Below are positions 32,965-41,764 of a stretch of 64,000 bases of DNA, one piece after another (within the stretch, counting starts at the first letter, position 1; each line of letters begins with the position of its first letter). The translations under genes and the position numbers were made by a program. The DNA lies in contig NZ_NMUL01000012.1 of assembly GCF_002234595.1 (NCBI RefSeq), positions 124,001 through 188,000 of the forward strand. Reading direction: 5' to 3'. The stretch is from Amycolatopsis vastitatis. Its GTDB lineage: Bacteria > Actinomycetota > Actinomycetes > Mycobacteriales > Pseudonocardiaceae. The notes beneath the pieces are model-generated. The model was not told where the DNA came from, did no database searches, and saw nothing but the letters and a program-made list of their open reading frames with translations.

Positions 32965-33538
32965 TCTCGGCGAGCGCCTTGGCCAGCACCTCCCGCTGCA
33001 GCCGCGCCGGATAGGCCGCCGGGTCGGCCGCGGCCAGGACGTTCAGCCCTTCCACCAGTGCCACCAGGCCCTTCGTCGCCCGTTCGAGGTGGTCGTCCGT
33101 CCATTCCGGACGGACCGCCGCGACCAGCCGCCGGATCCGGGCCAGGAACGAGTGGTTCGCCGCTCGGTGGCGGTCAGCCAGGTCCTCGTCGGCCAGGGCC
33201 GCGGCCAGGAAACCCACCCACACCCTCGACTCCTCGTGGTGACCGTGCGGCAGGTCGACGGCCTGGCCGAGCACCGCCGCCAACGCGCCCGCAGCGTCGG
33301 CGCTCGCCGACTCGGCCGCGTCGGCGCGGACGGCCGTGCGTTCGTAGAGCAGGTCGCGCGCGTGCAGCAACAGCGCCTTCTTGGTCGGGAACGTGTGCAT
33401 GACCAGGCCGGTGGTGCACCCGGCGCGCTCGGCGACCGCGCGCAGCGTCAACCCCGGCAAGCCCTCTTCCGCGAGCACCTGCCACGTCGCGTTCGACAGC
33501 AGTTCCCGTTGCGCCCGCACGTCACGCTGCTTCGGCAT
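32921..33538 (-). CDS. TetR-family regulator
   Basis: 205 residues. HTH: LTLRAVAERAGCTTGLVMHT and FPTKKALLLHARDLLYERTA. The C-terminal domain has the BetI-like helix LERATKGLVALVEGLNVLA. It is divergent from a GNAT gene, with GTAAC/GTTAC half sites in the 69-nt gap, so it probably controls itself and the GNAT enzyme. Its 3' end overlaps the AraC/GlxA gene by 44 nt. Confidence 0.9.
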   Translation of the reverse strand: MPKQRDVRAQRELLSNATWQVLAEEGLPGLTLRAVAERAGCTTGLVMHTFPTKKALLLHARDLLYERTAVRADAAESASADAAGALAAVLGQAVDLPHGHHEESRVWVGFLAAALADEDLADRHRAANHSFLARIRRLVAAVRPEWTDDHLERATKGLVALVEGLNVLAAADPAAYPARLQREVLAKALAEITRPGRTGGGRRSG

Positions 33539-33557
33539 CCAGCCTCCTTCCCGGGAG

Positions 33558-33588
33558 CGTAACAGCTGCTACGGTAACAACCGTTACG
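33558..33588. promoter_or_regulatory. Operator-like GTAAC repeats between TetR and GNAT genes
   Basis: CGTAAC at 33558-33563 is an inverted match to GTTACG at 33583-33588. A third half site GTAAC at 33574-33578 pairs with the GTTAC at 33583-33587 across four bases. They occupy the short divergent gap and are good candidates for TetR binding. Confidence 0.55.
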
Positions 33589-33607
33589 AAACAGGAAGGG
33601 TGATCCG

Positions 33608-34072
33608 ATGATCGACTGCACACTGACGATCAGCCCGGTGACCTGGGACGATCCCGACGCCGTCCGCCTGCGCGAAGCCCAGCGGACCGAGCTCGACGCC
33701 CGCTACGGCACCGACGACCACGAGCCCGGCGCCCTGCCGACCGCCGAGACCGTCGCGGTGTTCCTCGTCGCCAGGGACGCGGCGGGGACCGCCGTCGGCT
33801 GCGGCGGGATCCGGCCACTGGGGCCGGGATCGGGTGAGGTCAAGCGCATGTACGTCGAGCCGGCGGCCCGCGGCACCGGCGTCGCGGCCGCGCTGCTGCG
33901 CGCGCTCGAAGACCACGCGCGCGGCCTCGGCATCACCCGGCTGCTGCTGGAAACCGGCACCGGGCAGCCCGACGCGATCCGCTTCTACCAGCGCGAAGGC
34001 TACGAACCGATCGAGGCTTTCGGGCCCTACCGCGGAGAACCGCTCTCGCGTTGCTTCGCGCGCGACCTGTGA
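33608..34072 (+). CDS. GNAT-family N-acetyltransferase
   Basis: 154 residues. Acetyl-CoA loop: VKRMYVEPAARGTGVAAALL (R-G-T-G-V), then ITRLLLETGTGQPDAIRFYQ and REGYEPIEAFGPY. It matches a common actinobacterial GNAT subgroup. Divergent from a TetR gene and probably controlled by it. Confidence 0.9.
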   Translation: MIDCTLTISPVTWDDPDAVRLREAQRTELDARYGTDDHEPGALPTAETVAVFLVARDAAGTAVGCGGIRPLGPGSGEVKRMYVEPAARGTGVAAALLRALEDHARGLGITRLLLETGTGQPDAIRFYQREGYEPIEAFGPYRGEPLSRCFARDL

Positions 34073-34194
34073 TCGGTTTTCCGATGGCCGCCCCAGGCTG
34101 AGCTATTGGCGGTGGCACGCGCATCGGGCCTACGGTCGAGGGCACGGCGATCTGGGGTTCTTTTCGCCGCTCCCTTCACGAACCGGAGTTTCCC

Positions 34195-35091
34195 TTGCGT
34201 ATCAAGCAGATTGGCCTCGCGCTGGCCGCGGCCGCCGTGCTGGCCCTCCCGGCCGCGCCCGCCGAAGCGACGTCGAGGATCATCCCCCTCGACCTCGCCG
34301 CCGGGCAGCAACCGGAAAACATCACGCTGGAGCCCGACGGCTCCGCCGACCTCACCTTCGCCTACACCGGCGAAATCGGCCGGGTCACCCCCGGCGGGCA
34401 GGTGAGTGTCATCGCCCGGATTCCCGTCCCCGCCGACGGCGACGTCCCGGTGGTGCACCGGAAGCTGTTCCTCGGCGGCATCGTGCGGGCCCCAGGCGGC
34501 GACCTGTACGTCGCCGTTTCCACCGGTACGGCGGCGACCGGCCTCTACCGCGTGCGGGCCGGAACCGCGCCGGTGCGGGTGGCCGCGCTGCCGCCGTCCG
34601 GCTTCCACAACGGCGTCGCGCTCGATCCCGCCGGTGGCGACCTCTTCGTCGCCGACTCGTTCGGCTCGGTCGTCCGGCGCGTCTCGCCGCGCACCGGGCA
34701 GGTCACCGACTGGGCCACCGGCGATCTGCTCGCCCCGGTGAGCGGCTTCGGCGCGAACGGCGTGAAAGTCCACGACGGCGCGGTGTGGGTGTCCAACCTG
34801 GACCGCGGCACGCTGGTCCGGCTCCCGCTCACCGGAGCGCCGGGGCGGGTTGTCGCCACCGGGCTCGGGCCGGTCGACGACTTCGCCTTCCACGGCAGTA
34901 CCGTCGTGGTGGCCGTCAACCAGGAGAACCGGGTCGTCACCGTCGATCGCGACGGCACCCGCACCATCCTGTCCATTTCGGACGGCCTGGCCAACCCGAC
35001 ATCGGTCGCCCTCCGCGGTGACACGCTGTACGTCGCCGACAGCGCTTACTTCGGCGGCTCGCCCAACCTGCTGCGCACGTGCCTGCGGTGA
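34195..35091 (+). CDS. Secreted beta-propeller-like protein (SMP-30/NHL type)
   Basis: 298 residues from TTG 34195 (GGAG 5 nt upstream). A Sec signal peptide covers about residues 1-25, with cleavage near PAEA. The rest is a series of beta blades: PENITLEPDGSADLTFAYTG, GLYRVRAGTAPVRVAALPPS, HNGVALDPAGGDLFVADSFG, GVKVHDGAVWVSNLDRGTLV and PTSVALRGDTLYVADSAYFG. This resembles SMP-30/gluconolactonase or ScyD-like propellers. Enzyme activity is not evident. Confidence 0.82.
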   Translation: MRIKQIGLALAAAAVLALPAAPAEATSRIIPLDLAAGQQPENITLEPDGSADLTFAYTGEIGRVTPGGQVSVIARIPVPADGDVPVVHRKLFLGGIVRAPGGDLYVAVSTGTAATGLYRVRAGTAPVRVAALPPSGFHNGVALDPAGGDLFVADSFGSVVRRVSPRTGQVTDWATGDLLAPVSGFGANGVKVHDGAVWVSNLDRGTLVRLPLTGAPGRVVATGLGPVDDFAFHGSTVVVAVNQENRVVTVDRDGTRTILSISDGLANPTSVALRGDTLYVADSAYFGGSPNLLRTCLR

Positions 35092-35190
35092 CCGGATTCG
35101 GCACGTGCATCCGCACGCCGATTGTGCACGCGCTTTCCGGCGATCACGGGAAATGGTTGCTGTGAACCAAATCCACCGGTAAGTTGGCGG

Positions 35191-35220
35191 ACCCCGGTGC
35201 CCGTCATCGGTCACCGGGGT
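35191..35220 (+). terminator. Hairpin after the beta-propeller gene
   Basis: ACCCCGGTG (35191-35199) pairs perfectly with CACCGGGGT (35212-35220) around a 12-nt loop, 99 nt past the preceding stop. A U tract is missing, as is common for actinobacterial terminators. It could also lie in the leader of the next gene. Confidence 0.45.
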
Positions 35221-35312
35221 TCGCGCTGCTCGGCGGGAGCGGGGAGGCACCCGCCGAGAGAGCGCTTTCCGGCGGTAGGGGTCACCGCCGGGTGCAGGAG
35301 GGATGCAGTGCC

Positions 35313-35672
35313 TTGGTGTACCGGGGAACAGTCGTGGCCGACCACGTGACCGAGCCGTACCTGGTCGGCGTCGAAGCCATCGCGGGCGAGCTGCTGCGCG
35401 GGAAGTGGTGTGTCTACCTGCACGAATGGCTCGGGGACGACTACGACCTCGCGAGCTGGCGGGAGCTCGTCGCCGCCGAGGCCGAACGGTCCGGCGTCGA
35501 GGTGTGCTTCGTGCAGATCCCGCGCAAGGACATGACGCTCGTGGCGAACGTGCGCGCGCTGCCCAGCTTCGAGCAGGTCACCGAATCCGTGGCGGCGCTG
35601 GAACACTACCGGGGCCTGGCCGCGGGACGCGGGTGGCGGGGCGCCGCCACCGGCCGCCGTTCAGCCCAGTGA
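35313..35672 (+). CDS. Conserved-looking small protein of unknown function
   Basis: 119 residues if TTG 35313 is used (GGAGGG ends 10 nt upstream); GTG 35316 is also possible, and an open frame extends back to 35184 without a good ribosome-binding site. The sequence has the mixed pattern of a small alpha/beta protein: KWCVYLHEWLGDDYDLASWR and GVEVCFVQIPRKDMTLVANV. No signal or membrane span, no motif I recognise. Its 3' end overlaps the convergent EamA gene by 12 nt. Confidence 0.6.
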   Translation: MVYRGTVVADHVTEPYLVGVEAIAGELLRGKWCVYLHEWLGDDYDLASWRELVAAEAERSGVEVCFVQIPRKDMTLVANVRALPSFEQVTESVAALEHYRGLAAGRGWRGAATGRRSAQ

Positions 35673-36497
35673 CACGAGCGCGATCGCCGCGCCCGCGCCG
35701 AGCAGCCCGGCCACCTGGGCCCGGCTCAGCCGTTCCCGCAGGAAGATCAGGGCGAGCAGCACGGGCACCGCGGGGTACAGCGCGGCGAGCACCGTCGCGA
35801 CCGCTAGCAGCTGGTGCTGCGCCGCGAGCAGGTAGAGCACGATCGCCGCGCTGCCGCACGCCCCGGCGAACGCGGCGGGAGCGAGCAGCCGCGACGGCAG
35901 CCGCCACGGCGCCCGCGTCGCCGCGACCAGGCCCGCGATGGCCACCACCGAGACCGCGCGGCTGAGCACCACCGGCCAGAAGCCCGCCTCCGCCGGGATC
36001 CGCGAGAGCGCGACGAACTGGACCGCGAAGCCGAGCCCGGCGACGAAGGCGTCCGGGATGCCCGCCGCTGTCCGGACGGCGGCGTCCCCGTGTGACCGGG
36101 AGACCAGCCACAACGCCGGCACCGCGCAGCAGACGCCGGCGAGCGCGACGAACGAGAGCCGCTGCCCCAAAAGGACCAGTCCGAACAGGACCGGCAGGAC
36201 GACCGCGGCGACGTCGCTCGCGGGCACAACCAGGCTCATCGCCCCCTTGCCCATCGCGCGGTAGAGGAAGGCGACGCCGACCCCGGTGCCCGCGCCGGAG
36301 AGCGCGCCCCAGCCGAGTGCCGCCGCGTCCGGCGTTCCGGACCCGGCGAGCGCGGCGAACGGGACGGTCACGACGGTCCCCGCCACCTGGGCGTACAGCG
36401 ACACGGTCATGCCCGGTGCCCGGCGGGACACCAGCCCGCTGACGAAGTGCGTGACCCCGAAGAAGAGGGCCGACACGAGCGCGAGGACGTTTCCCAT
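35661..36497 (-). CDS. EamA/DMT-family transporter
   Basis: 278 residues from ATG 36497. Ten hydrophobic spans in two EamA halves, starting VLALVSALFFGVTHFVSGLV; the short soluble RERLSRAQVAG loop before the last helix is typical. Drug/metabolite exporters of this type move amino acids or small metabolites. The start overlaps the upstream MarR stop (TGATG), so it is coupled to that regulator and probably controlled by it. Confidence 0.88.
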   Translation of the reverse strand: MGNVLALVSALFFGVTHFVSGLVSRRAPGMTVSLYAQVAGTVVTVPFAALAGSGTPDAAALGWGALSGAGTGVGVAFLYRAMGKGAMSLVVPASDVAAVVLPVLFGLVLLGQRLSFVALAGVCCAVPALWLVSRSHGDAAVRTAAGIPDAFVAGLGFAVQFVALSRIPAEAGFWPVVLSRAVSVVAIAGLVAATRAPWRLPSRLLAPAAFAGACGSAAIVLYLLAAQHQLLAVATVLAALYPAVPVLLALIFLRERLSRAQVAGLLGAGAAIALVSLG

Positions 36498-37006
36498 CAG
36501 GAGCTCCTTTCGGCCTGCCCGACCGGGCAGATCCGCCGCTCGGCGACGCAGCCCGGACGGTCGCAGAGCCGGCACATCAGGTCGCCCGAGCGGACTTCGG
36601 CGTGCAGGCCCCGCAGCAGCGACTCCAGCAACGGTTCGAGCGCGGCGTGGCCGGGCACCGCGCGCAGAGCGGTGACCAGGACGTCCTGACGCGCCTCGAG
36701 CGCACGGGCGGCGGCCTCGCGCCCGGCCGGGGTCGGCACGACGGCGACCGCGCGGCCGGTCTTCGCCTGCCGCCGCACGAGACCACGGGCTTCGAGCTGG
36801 TCGAGCATCCGCGCGCAGGCCGGCTGGCTGAGCCCGATCCGCCGGCCCAGCTCGGTGCCGCCGAGCCCGGGGAACTCGGCGAGGACGACCAGGGCGGCGG
36901 TCCCGCTCACGCTGACACCGGCGGCCGCCGCGGCGGCGCCCGTCATCCGGTCGGACAGGTTCAGCACCGCCGCGCCGAGCAGGTTCGCCAGCCGCAGTTC
37001 ATGCAT
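36497..37006 (-). CDS. MarR-family regulator with C-terminal Cys cluster
   Basis: 169 residues. Winged helix: AALVVLAEFPGLGGTELGRR, IGLSQPACARMLDQLEARGL and VVPTPAGREAA. The C-terminus LMCRLCDRPGCVAERRICPV contains four Cys that could bind metal or act as a redox switch. It is co-transcribed with the EamA exporter. The start codon lies inside an ATGCAT dyad, which suggests autoregulation. Confidence 0.9.
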   Translation of the reverse strand: MHELRLANLLGAAVLNLSDRMTGAAAAAAGVSVSGTAALVVLAEFPGLGGTELGRRIGLSQPACARMLDQLEARGLVRRQAKTGRAVAVVPTPAGREAAARALEARQDVLVTALRAVPGHAALEPLLESLLRGLHAEVRSGDLMCRLCDRPGCVAERRICPVGQAERSS

Positions 37007-37017
37007 TACTCATGCAT
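37001..37017 (-). promoter_or_regulatory. MarR operator candidate
   Basis: ATGCAT-5 nt-ATGCAT (37001-37017) is an AT-rich dyad covering the MarR start codon. Such inverted repeats are typical of MarR self-repression sites. Confidence 0.5.
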
Positions 37018-37046
37018 AACACGGAATCGGGACACGAACAAGACGG

Positions 37047-37061
37047 GAAATCGATTACTGT
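37047..37061 (+). promoter_or_regulatory. Second LacI operator candidate
   Basis: GAAATCGATTACTG shares ATCGATTACT with the perfect operator at 38159-38174. It sits about 55 nt upstream of the LacI start, so the regulator probably represses its own gene. Confidence 0.5.
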
Positions 37062-37112
37062 CGCGCTATCGTGAGCTCGGAACACTGTCGGCTCAAGTGA
37101 TCGAGGACGCGG

Positions 37113-38132
37113 GTGGCGACGATCTCGGACGTGGCGGCACTGGCCGGTGTCTCGACCGCGACCGTCTCGCGGGTGCTCAACGGCAAGTCCACAGTGGACC
37201 CGGCGCTGGCGGAGCAGGTGGCCAGGGCGGTGGCGGAGCTCGGCTACACGCCGAACGGCCTCGCACGCAGCCTGCGCCGCCGCGAAACCGCGGTGCTGGC
37301 GCTGATCATCTCCGACGTCGAGAACCCGTTCTTCACGGCGATCGCGCGAGGGGTCGAGGACATGGCGCAGGCCGCGGGGTTCTCGGTGATGCTGTGCAAT
37401 TCGGACGAGAACACCGCCAAGGAACGCCGGTACGTCGAGGTGGCGGCGCAGGAACGGCTCGCGGGCGTGATCATGTCGCCGACCACCCGCGACAGTGACG
37501 TCGAGCCGCTGATCGCGCAGCGCACGCCGATCGTGACGATCGACCGCCGCCTCGACTCGGTGGACTGCGACGCGGTGCTCGTGGACTCTCACACCGCGGC
37601 CCGGGAAGCCGTGCGGCACCTGGTTTCCCAGGACTACCGGCGGATCGGCTGCATCGCCGGGCCACCGGGCGTCACCACGGCGGACGAGCGGCTCGACGGT
37701 TACCGCGAAGGACTCCGAGAAGCAGGCCTGAAATACGCGGCGAAGTGGGTTCGACGCTGCGAATTCCGCGAAACCGGCGGCCGTGAAGCCGCGACCCAGC
37801 TGTTGACGAGGTCCGATCGGCCCGACGCGCTCCTGGTGTCGAGCAGCACGATGGCGGTGGGCGTACTGCAGGCGATGGCCGGGCTGGGCCTGCGCTCGGG
37901 CCGCGACGTCGGAATCGTTTCGTTCGACGAAGCACCGTGGGCGACCTTGATCTCGCCCCCGTTGACAGTCGTCGCCCAGCCGGCCTACGCGATGGGCCGG
38001 CTGGCGGCACGCCTGCTGCTCGACCGCATCGCCGGCGGCGTCGACCACCCGGCGACCACCACGACTTTGGCGGCCCAGCTCATCGTCCGGGCCGGCACGA
38101 CCCGCCCCGGAGTCTGCCCGAGTGACGCTTGA
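37113..38132 (+). CDS. LacI-family repressor of the sugar operon
   Basis: 339 residues from GTG 37113. N-terminal HTH and hinge: ATISDVAALAGVSTATVSRV, LNGKSTVDPALAEQ and LGYTPNGLARSLRRR. The periplasmic-binding-protein-like effector domain has VIMSPTTRDSDVEPL and DRRLDSVDCDAVLVDSH. A palindrome GAGTAATCGATTACTC lies between this gene and the ABC transporter, at the likely transcription start, with a related site upstream of this gene. The inducer is probably the sugar carried by the downstream transporter. Confidence 0.93.
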   Translation: MATISDVAALAGVSTATVSRVLNGKSTVDPALAEQVARAVAELGYTPNGLARSLRRRETAVLALIISDVENPFFTAIARGVEDMAQAAGFSVMLCNSDENTAKERRYVEVAAQERLAGVIMSPTTRDSDVEPLIAQRTPIVTIDRRLDSVDCDAVLVDSHTAAREAVRHLVSQDYRRIGCIAGPPGVTTADERLDGYREGLREAGLKYAAKWVRRCEFRETGGREAATQLLTRSDRPDALLVSSSTMAVGVLQAMAGLGLRSGRDVGIVSFDEAPWATLISPPLTVVAQPAYAMGRLAARLLLDRIAGGVDHPATTTTLAAQLIVRAGTTRPGVCPSDA

Positions 38133-38174
38133 CACACCTCCGTACCCGCCCTAGCGTCGAGTAATCGATTACTC
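38129..38174 (+). promoter_or_regulatory. Promoter and LacI operator of the sugar operon
   Basis: TTGACA (38129-38134) and TAGCGT (38152-38157) are 17 nt apart, a classic actinobacterial sigma-70 type promoter. The perfect 16-bp palindrome GAGTAATCGATTACTC (38159-38174) follows at once, at the expected transcription start. Repressor bound there would block RNA polymerase. Confidence 0.85.
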
Positions 38175-38201
38175 CCATCTTCCGCCGACGCGAGGGGTGT
38201 C

Positions 38202-39737
38202 ATGGAAGAGCCGGGTACTCCGCTGGTCGCGATGGCCGGCGTCAGCAAGGGTTACGGCGGCACGCTCGCCTGCGACCGCGTCGGCTTCACCGTGCGCCGC
38301 GGCGAGGTGCACGCGCTGCTCGGGGAAAACGGCGCCGGCAAGTCGACGCTGATGCGGATCCTCTGCGGAGACGTCACCGGGCACCGCGGCACCGTCGAAA
38401 TCGACGGCGAGCCCGTCGTCTTCGGCGGACCGGCCGACGCGCAACGGCACGGCATCGCCATGATCCCGCAGGAGCTCGACCTCGTGCCCGGGCTTTCGAT
38501 CGCCGCCAACATCTTCCTCGGCCGCGAGCCGCACACGAAAGCCGGCGTCGTCGCGCGGCAGAAGATGCATCGCGAGACGCGGGAGCTGCTCGCCCGCACC
38601 GGGATCGCGCTCGACCCGAAACGCGCCGTCGGCGAGCTGCGCACCGGCGAGCAGCAGCTCGTCGCCATCGCCAAGGCACTCGCCCTCGACGCCCGGGTGC
38701 TGATCATGGACGAGCCGACATCCGCGCTCACCGGCGCCGAGGTCGAGCGGATGTTCAAGGTGATCGACGAACTGCGCGAGGCGGGCGCCGGGATCGTCTA
38801 CATCTCCCACCGGCTCGAAGAAATCGGGCGGATCGCCGACCGGGCCACCGTGCTGCGCAACGGCCGGGTCGCCGGGGAGTTCGCCGCGCGCGACCTGACC
38901 GCCGAGCAGGTCACCGAAGCGATGCTCGGCCGCCCGGTCCAGGCGCTGTTCCGCCTCGAACACGGCGAAACCGGCGGCGAGCTGCTCCGCCTCGACGACT
39001 TCGCGCTGCGTCCGCGACGGCACCGGGCCGGCCGCCGCGAACCCGGCGGCATCTCGCTCACCGTGCGCGCCGGGGAGATCGTCGGCCTCGGCGGCCTGCT
39101 GGGCTCGGGCCGCACCGAACTGCTGGAGACGCTCTTCGGCGCGGGCACGCCCGGGCAGTGGCGGGGGCGCGTGTACCTCGGCGGCCGGGAGATCCGGCCG
39201 GGAAGCCCGCGGCAGGCCGTCAAGCTCGGGCTCGCGCTGGTGCCGGAGGACCGCCGGATCGCGGGCCTGGCCCTTGACCACTCGGTCCGCGCGAACACCG
39301 TACTGTCCGTTGTGGACAGACTGGCGACGGCGGGCCTGCTGACCCGGCGACGCGAGAACGAAACCGCCGCCGCGATGCTCGGCGAGCTGAAGGTGAAGGG
39401 CGCGCTCGCCGACCCGGCCGGCGCGCTCTCGGGCGGCAACCAGCAGAAGGTCGTGCTCGGCCGGGCGCTGCTCACCGAACCGGCCCTGCTGCTGCTCGAC
39501 GAGCCCACCCGCGGCGTCGACGTCGGGGCGAAGGCGGAGATCTACCAGCTGCTGGCCGCCGCGGCCGCCCGCGGCATCGGCGTGCTGCTCGCCTCGTCCG
39601 AACCCGCCGAGCTGGTCGGGCTGTGCGACCGCGTCGTCGTCCTCCACGAAGGCCGCGGCGGCCAGGAACTCGACACACACGACGCCGGGGAAGCCGAGTT
39701 GCTCGCCGCAGCGATGAGCGGCAGGGGGATCCGATGA
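38202..39737 (+). CDS. Sugar ABC transporter ATPase (RbsA/MglA type, two ABC domains)
   Basis: 511 residues. First domain: Walker A LLGENGAGKST, signature LRTGEQQLVAIAKAL, Walker B VLIMDEPTSAL. Second domain: degenerate Walker A GLLGSGRTELLE, signature LSGGNQQKVVLGRAL and LLLLDEPTRGVD. This tandem layout with a weakened second Walker A is normal for ribose/galactose-type transporters. First gene of the operon, overlapping the permease gene by 4 nt. Confidence 0.95.
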   Translation: MEEPGTPLVAMAGVSKGYGGTLACDRVGFTVRRGEVHALLGENGAGKSTLMRILCGDVTGHRGTVEIDGEPVVFGGPADAQRHGIAMIPQELDLVPGLSIAANIFLGREPHTKAGVVARQKMHRETRELLARTGIALDPKRAVGELRTGEQQLVAIAKALALDARVLIMDEPTSALTGAEVERMFKVIDELREAGAGIVYISHRLEEIGRIADRATVLRNGRVAGEFAARDLTAEQVTEAMLGRPVQALFRLEHGETGGELLRLDDFALRPRRHRAGRREPGGISLTVRAGEIVGLGGLLGSGRTELLETLFGAGTPGQWRGRVYLGGREIRPGSPRQAVKLGLALVPEDRRIAGLALDHSVRANTVLSVVDRLATAGLLTRRRENETAAAMLGELKVKGALADPAGALSGGNQQKVVLGRALLTEPALLLLDEPTRGVDVGAKAEIYQLLAAAAARGIGVLLASSEPAELVGLCDRVVVLHEGRGGQELDTHDAGEAELLAAAMSGRGIR

Positions 39738-40735
39738 CCACCACCGAGTTCCTGCCCGGGCGCGTCGCGAACGCGCTGTTCCGCTTCCAGAGCTTGTTCG
39801 GCCTGGTGCTCGTGCTCGCCGCGGCGATCGCGTTCTCGCCGTCCCACGACGGGTTCCCGGACTTCCTCACCGGCGACAACCTCTTCAACGTCGTCCGCGC
39901 GATCTCCGAGATCGGCATCATCGCCGTCGGCATGACGTTCGTGATCCTGATCGGCGGGATCGACCTGTCGGTCGGCGCGGTGCTCGGGCTCGCCGCGGTC
40001 GGCTCGGCGGTCCTGCTGGTCGACGACGGCCTCGGAGTGCTCCCGGCCGTGCTCGTCGTCCTCGCCGCCGGCCTGGTCTTCGGCCTGCTGCAAGGGATCG
40101 CGTCGGCGGTGTTCGGCATCCAGGCGTTCATCGTCACGCTGGCCGGGCTGCAGGTCGCCCGCGGGCTCGCCCGGATCTGGTCGGGCGGCCAGGGCGTGCA
40201 GATCTCCTACGGTGACGGCCCCGGCGAGGCACCGGTCGCGTTCTCGCTGCTCGGCGAACGGACGTTCAACGGGCTGGTGCCGGTCCCGGCGGTGATCTTC
40301 GCCGTGGTCGCCGTCGCGGCCATCGCGTTCCTGCGCACCAGCGCGTTCGCCCGGCACGTCTACGCGATCGGCGGCAACGAAAAAGCCGCGCGCCTGTCCG
40401 GCGTCGCCGTCACCCGCGTCAAGGTACTGGTCTACGGGCTGAGCGGGCTACTGGCCGCGCTCGCCGGGATCATCCACGCCGGCCAGCTCAACCAGGGCAG
40501 CCCGAACGACGGCGGCGGCTACGAGCTCGACGCCATCGCCGCCGTCGTGATCGGCGGCACCGCGCTGTCGGGCGGCCGCGGCTCGGTGTCCGGCACCGTC
40601 GCCGGCGCGCTCCTGCTGGGCGTGCTCAACAACATCCTGGCGCTCAACAGCGTCGACCCGAACGTGCAGCTGCTGATCAAGGGCCTGGTGATCGTCGCCG
40701 CCGCCGGACTGCAGCGGCTGCGTCCCGCGCCTTGA
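39734..40735 (+). CDS. Sugar ABC transporter permease (RbsC type)
   Basis: 333 residues from ATG 39734. Eight to ten membrane spans, with family marks EIGIIAVGMTFVILIGGIDL, SVGAVLGLAA and the coupling-loop region GGNEKAARLSGVAVTRVKV; the later GGTALSGGRGSVSGTVAGAL is characteristic. Overlaps the ATPase stop (ATGA). Confidence 0.95.
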   Translation: MTTTEFLPGRVANALFRFQSLFGLVLVLAAAIAFSPSHDGFPDFLTGDNLFNVVRAISEIGIIAVGMTFVILIGGIDLSVGAVLGLAAVGSAVLLVDDGLGVLPAVLVVLAAGLVFGLLQGIASAVFGIQAFIVTLAGLQVARGLARIWSGGQGVQISYGDGPGEAPVAFSLLGERTFNGLVPVPAVIFAVVAVAAIAFLRTSAFARHVYAIGGNEKAARLSGVAVTRVKVLVYGLSGLLAALAGIIHAGQLNQGSPNDGGGYELDAIAAVVIGGTALSGGRGSVSGTVAGALLLGVLNNILALNSVDPNVQLLIKGLVIVAAAGLQRLRPAP

Positions 40736-40757
40736 CCGCGAAAGAGGGGAGAAGGAA

Positions 40758-41744
40758 ATGTCCGGAAAGCACTGGGCGATCCTCGTGCTCGTCCTGGCCG
40801 CGACCGCCTGCGGCACCACGCACGAGAACTCCGGCCAGGGCGCATCGACGTCCGCGCAGGCATGCAAGGGCAAGGACGGCAAGTACACCATCGGCGTCAG
40901 CCAGGCCAACCTCGCCGAGCCGTACCGCAAGCAGATGGACGACGACATCGCCCGTGCGGCGAAGCAGTACCCGCAGTTCACCGTCGAGTTCGCCGACGCG
41001 CAGCAGGACAACGCCAAGCAGGTGGCCGACGTCGAGAACTTCCTGACCCGGCGGATCGACCTGCTGATCATCAGCCCCAACGAGGCGACCCCGCTGACGG
41101 CGGTGGTGAAGAAGGCCTACGACAAGGGCATCCCGGTCCTGGTGCTGGACCGCAAGGTCGACGGCGACGCGTACACGCAGTGGATCGGCGCCGACAACGT
41201 CGACATCGGACGGCAGGCCGGGCAGTACCTGGCGGCGGAGATCCTGCCGCGGGGCGGGAAGATCGCCGAGATCCGCGGGCTCGCCGGATCCACCCCGGCC
41301 AAGGAACGCCAGGACGGCTTCGCGAAGGGCATCGAGGGCCGCGGCATCGACATCGTGACCACTGTGGACGCCGACTGGCTGCGCGAGAAGGCACAGCAGC
41401 AGGCGGACGCGATCTTCAAGGCGCATCCGGAGATCCAGGCGGTCTACGCCCAGAACGACCCGATGGCCGAAGGCGCCTACCTCGCCGCGAAGGCGGCCGG
41501 GCTGGACCAGAAGGTCAAGTTCCTCGGCATCGACGGCCTGCCGATCCCGCCCGGCGGGATCAAGGCCGTCGAAGCCGGCCGCCTCGCGGCGACGTTCGTC
41601 TACCCGACGGGCGGGCGCGAAGCGGTGGCGTCCGCGAAGAGCATCCTCGTCGACTGCGCCAAGCTGCCGAAGACGCAGCTGCTGCCGACGCAGCTCGTCA
41701 CCCGGGCGAACGCCGCCGAGGTGTACGCGAGAGCCAACCGCTGA
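40758..41744 (+). CDS. Sugar-binding lipoprotein (RbsB type)
   Basis: 328 residues. Lipobox LAATAC near residue 19, so the mature protein is a lipoprotein anchored outside. Periplasmic-binding-protein type 1 fold: YTIGVSQANLAEPYRKQMDD, LIISPNEATPLTAVVKKAYD, GIPVLVLDRKV and VYAQNDPMAEGAYLAAKAAG. It catches the sugar for the ATPase and permease encoded just upstream. Confidence 0.95.
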   Translation: MSGKHWAILVLVLAATACGTTHENSGQGASTSAQACKGKDGKYTIGVSQANLAEPYRKQMDDDIARAAKQYPQFTVEFADAQQDNAKQVADVENFLTRRIDLLIISPNEATPLTAVVKKAYDKGIPVLVLDRKVDGDAYTQWIGADNVDIGRQAGQYLAAEILPRGGKIAEIRGLAGSTPAKERQDGFAKGIEGRGIDIVTTVDADWLREKAQQQADAIFKAHPEIQAVYAQNDPMAEGAYLAAKAAGLDQKVKFLGIDGLPIPPGGIKAVEAGRLAATFVYPTGGREAVASAKSILVDCAKLPKTQLLPTQLVTRANAAEVYARANR

Positions 41745-41764
41745 AACCACGGAAGGGAACCGGC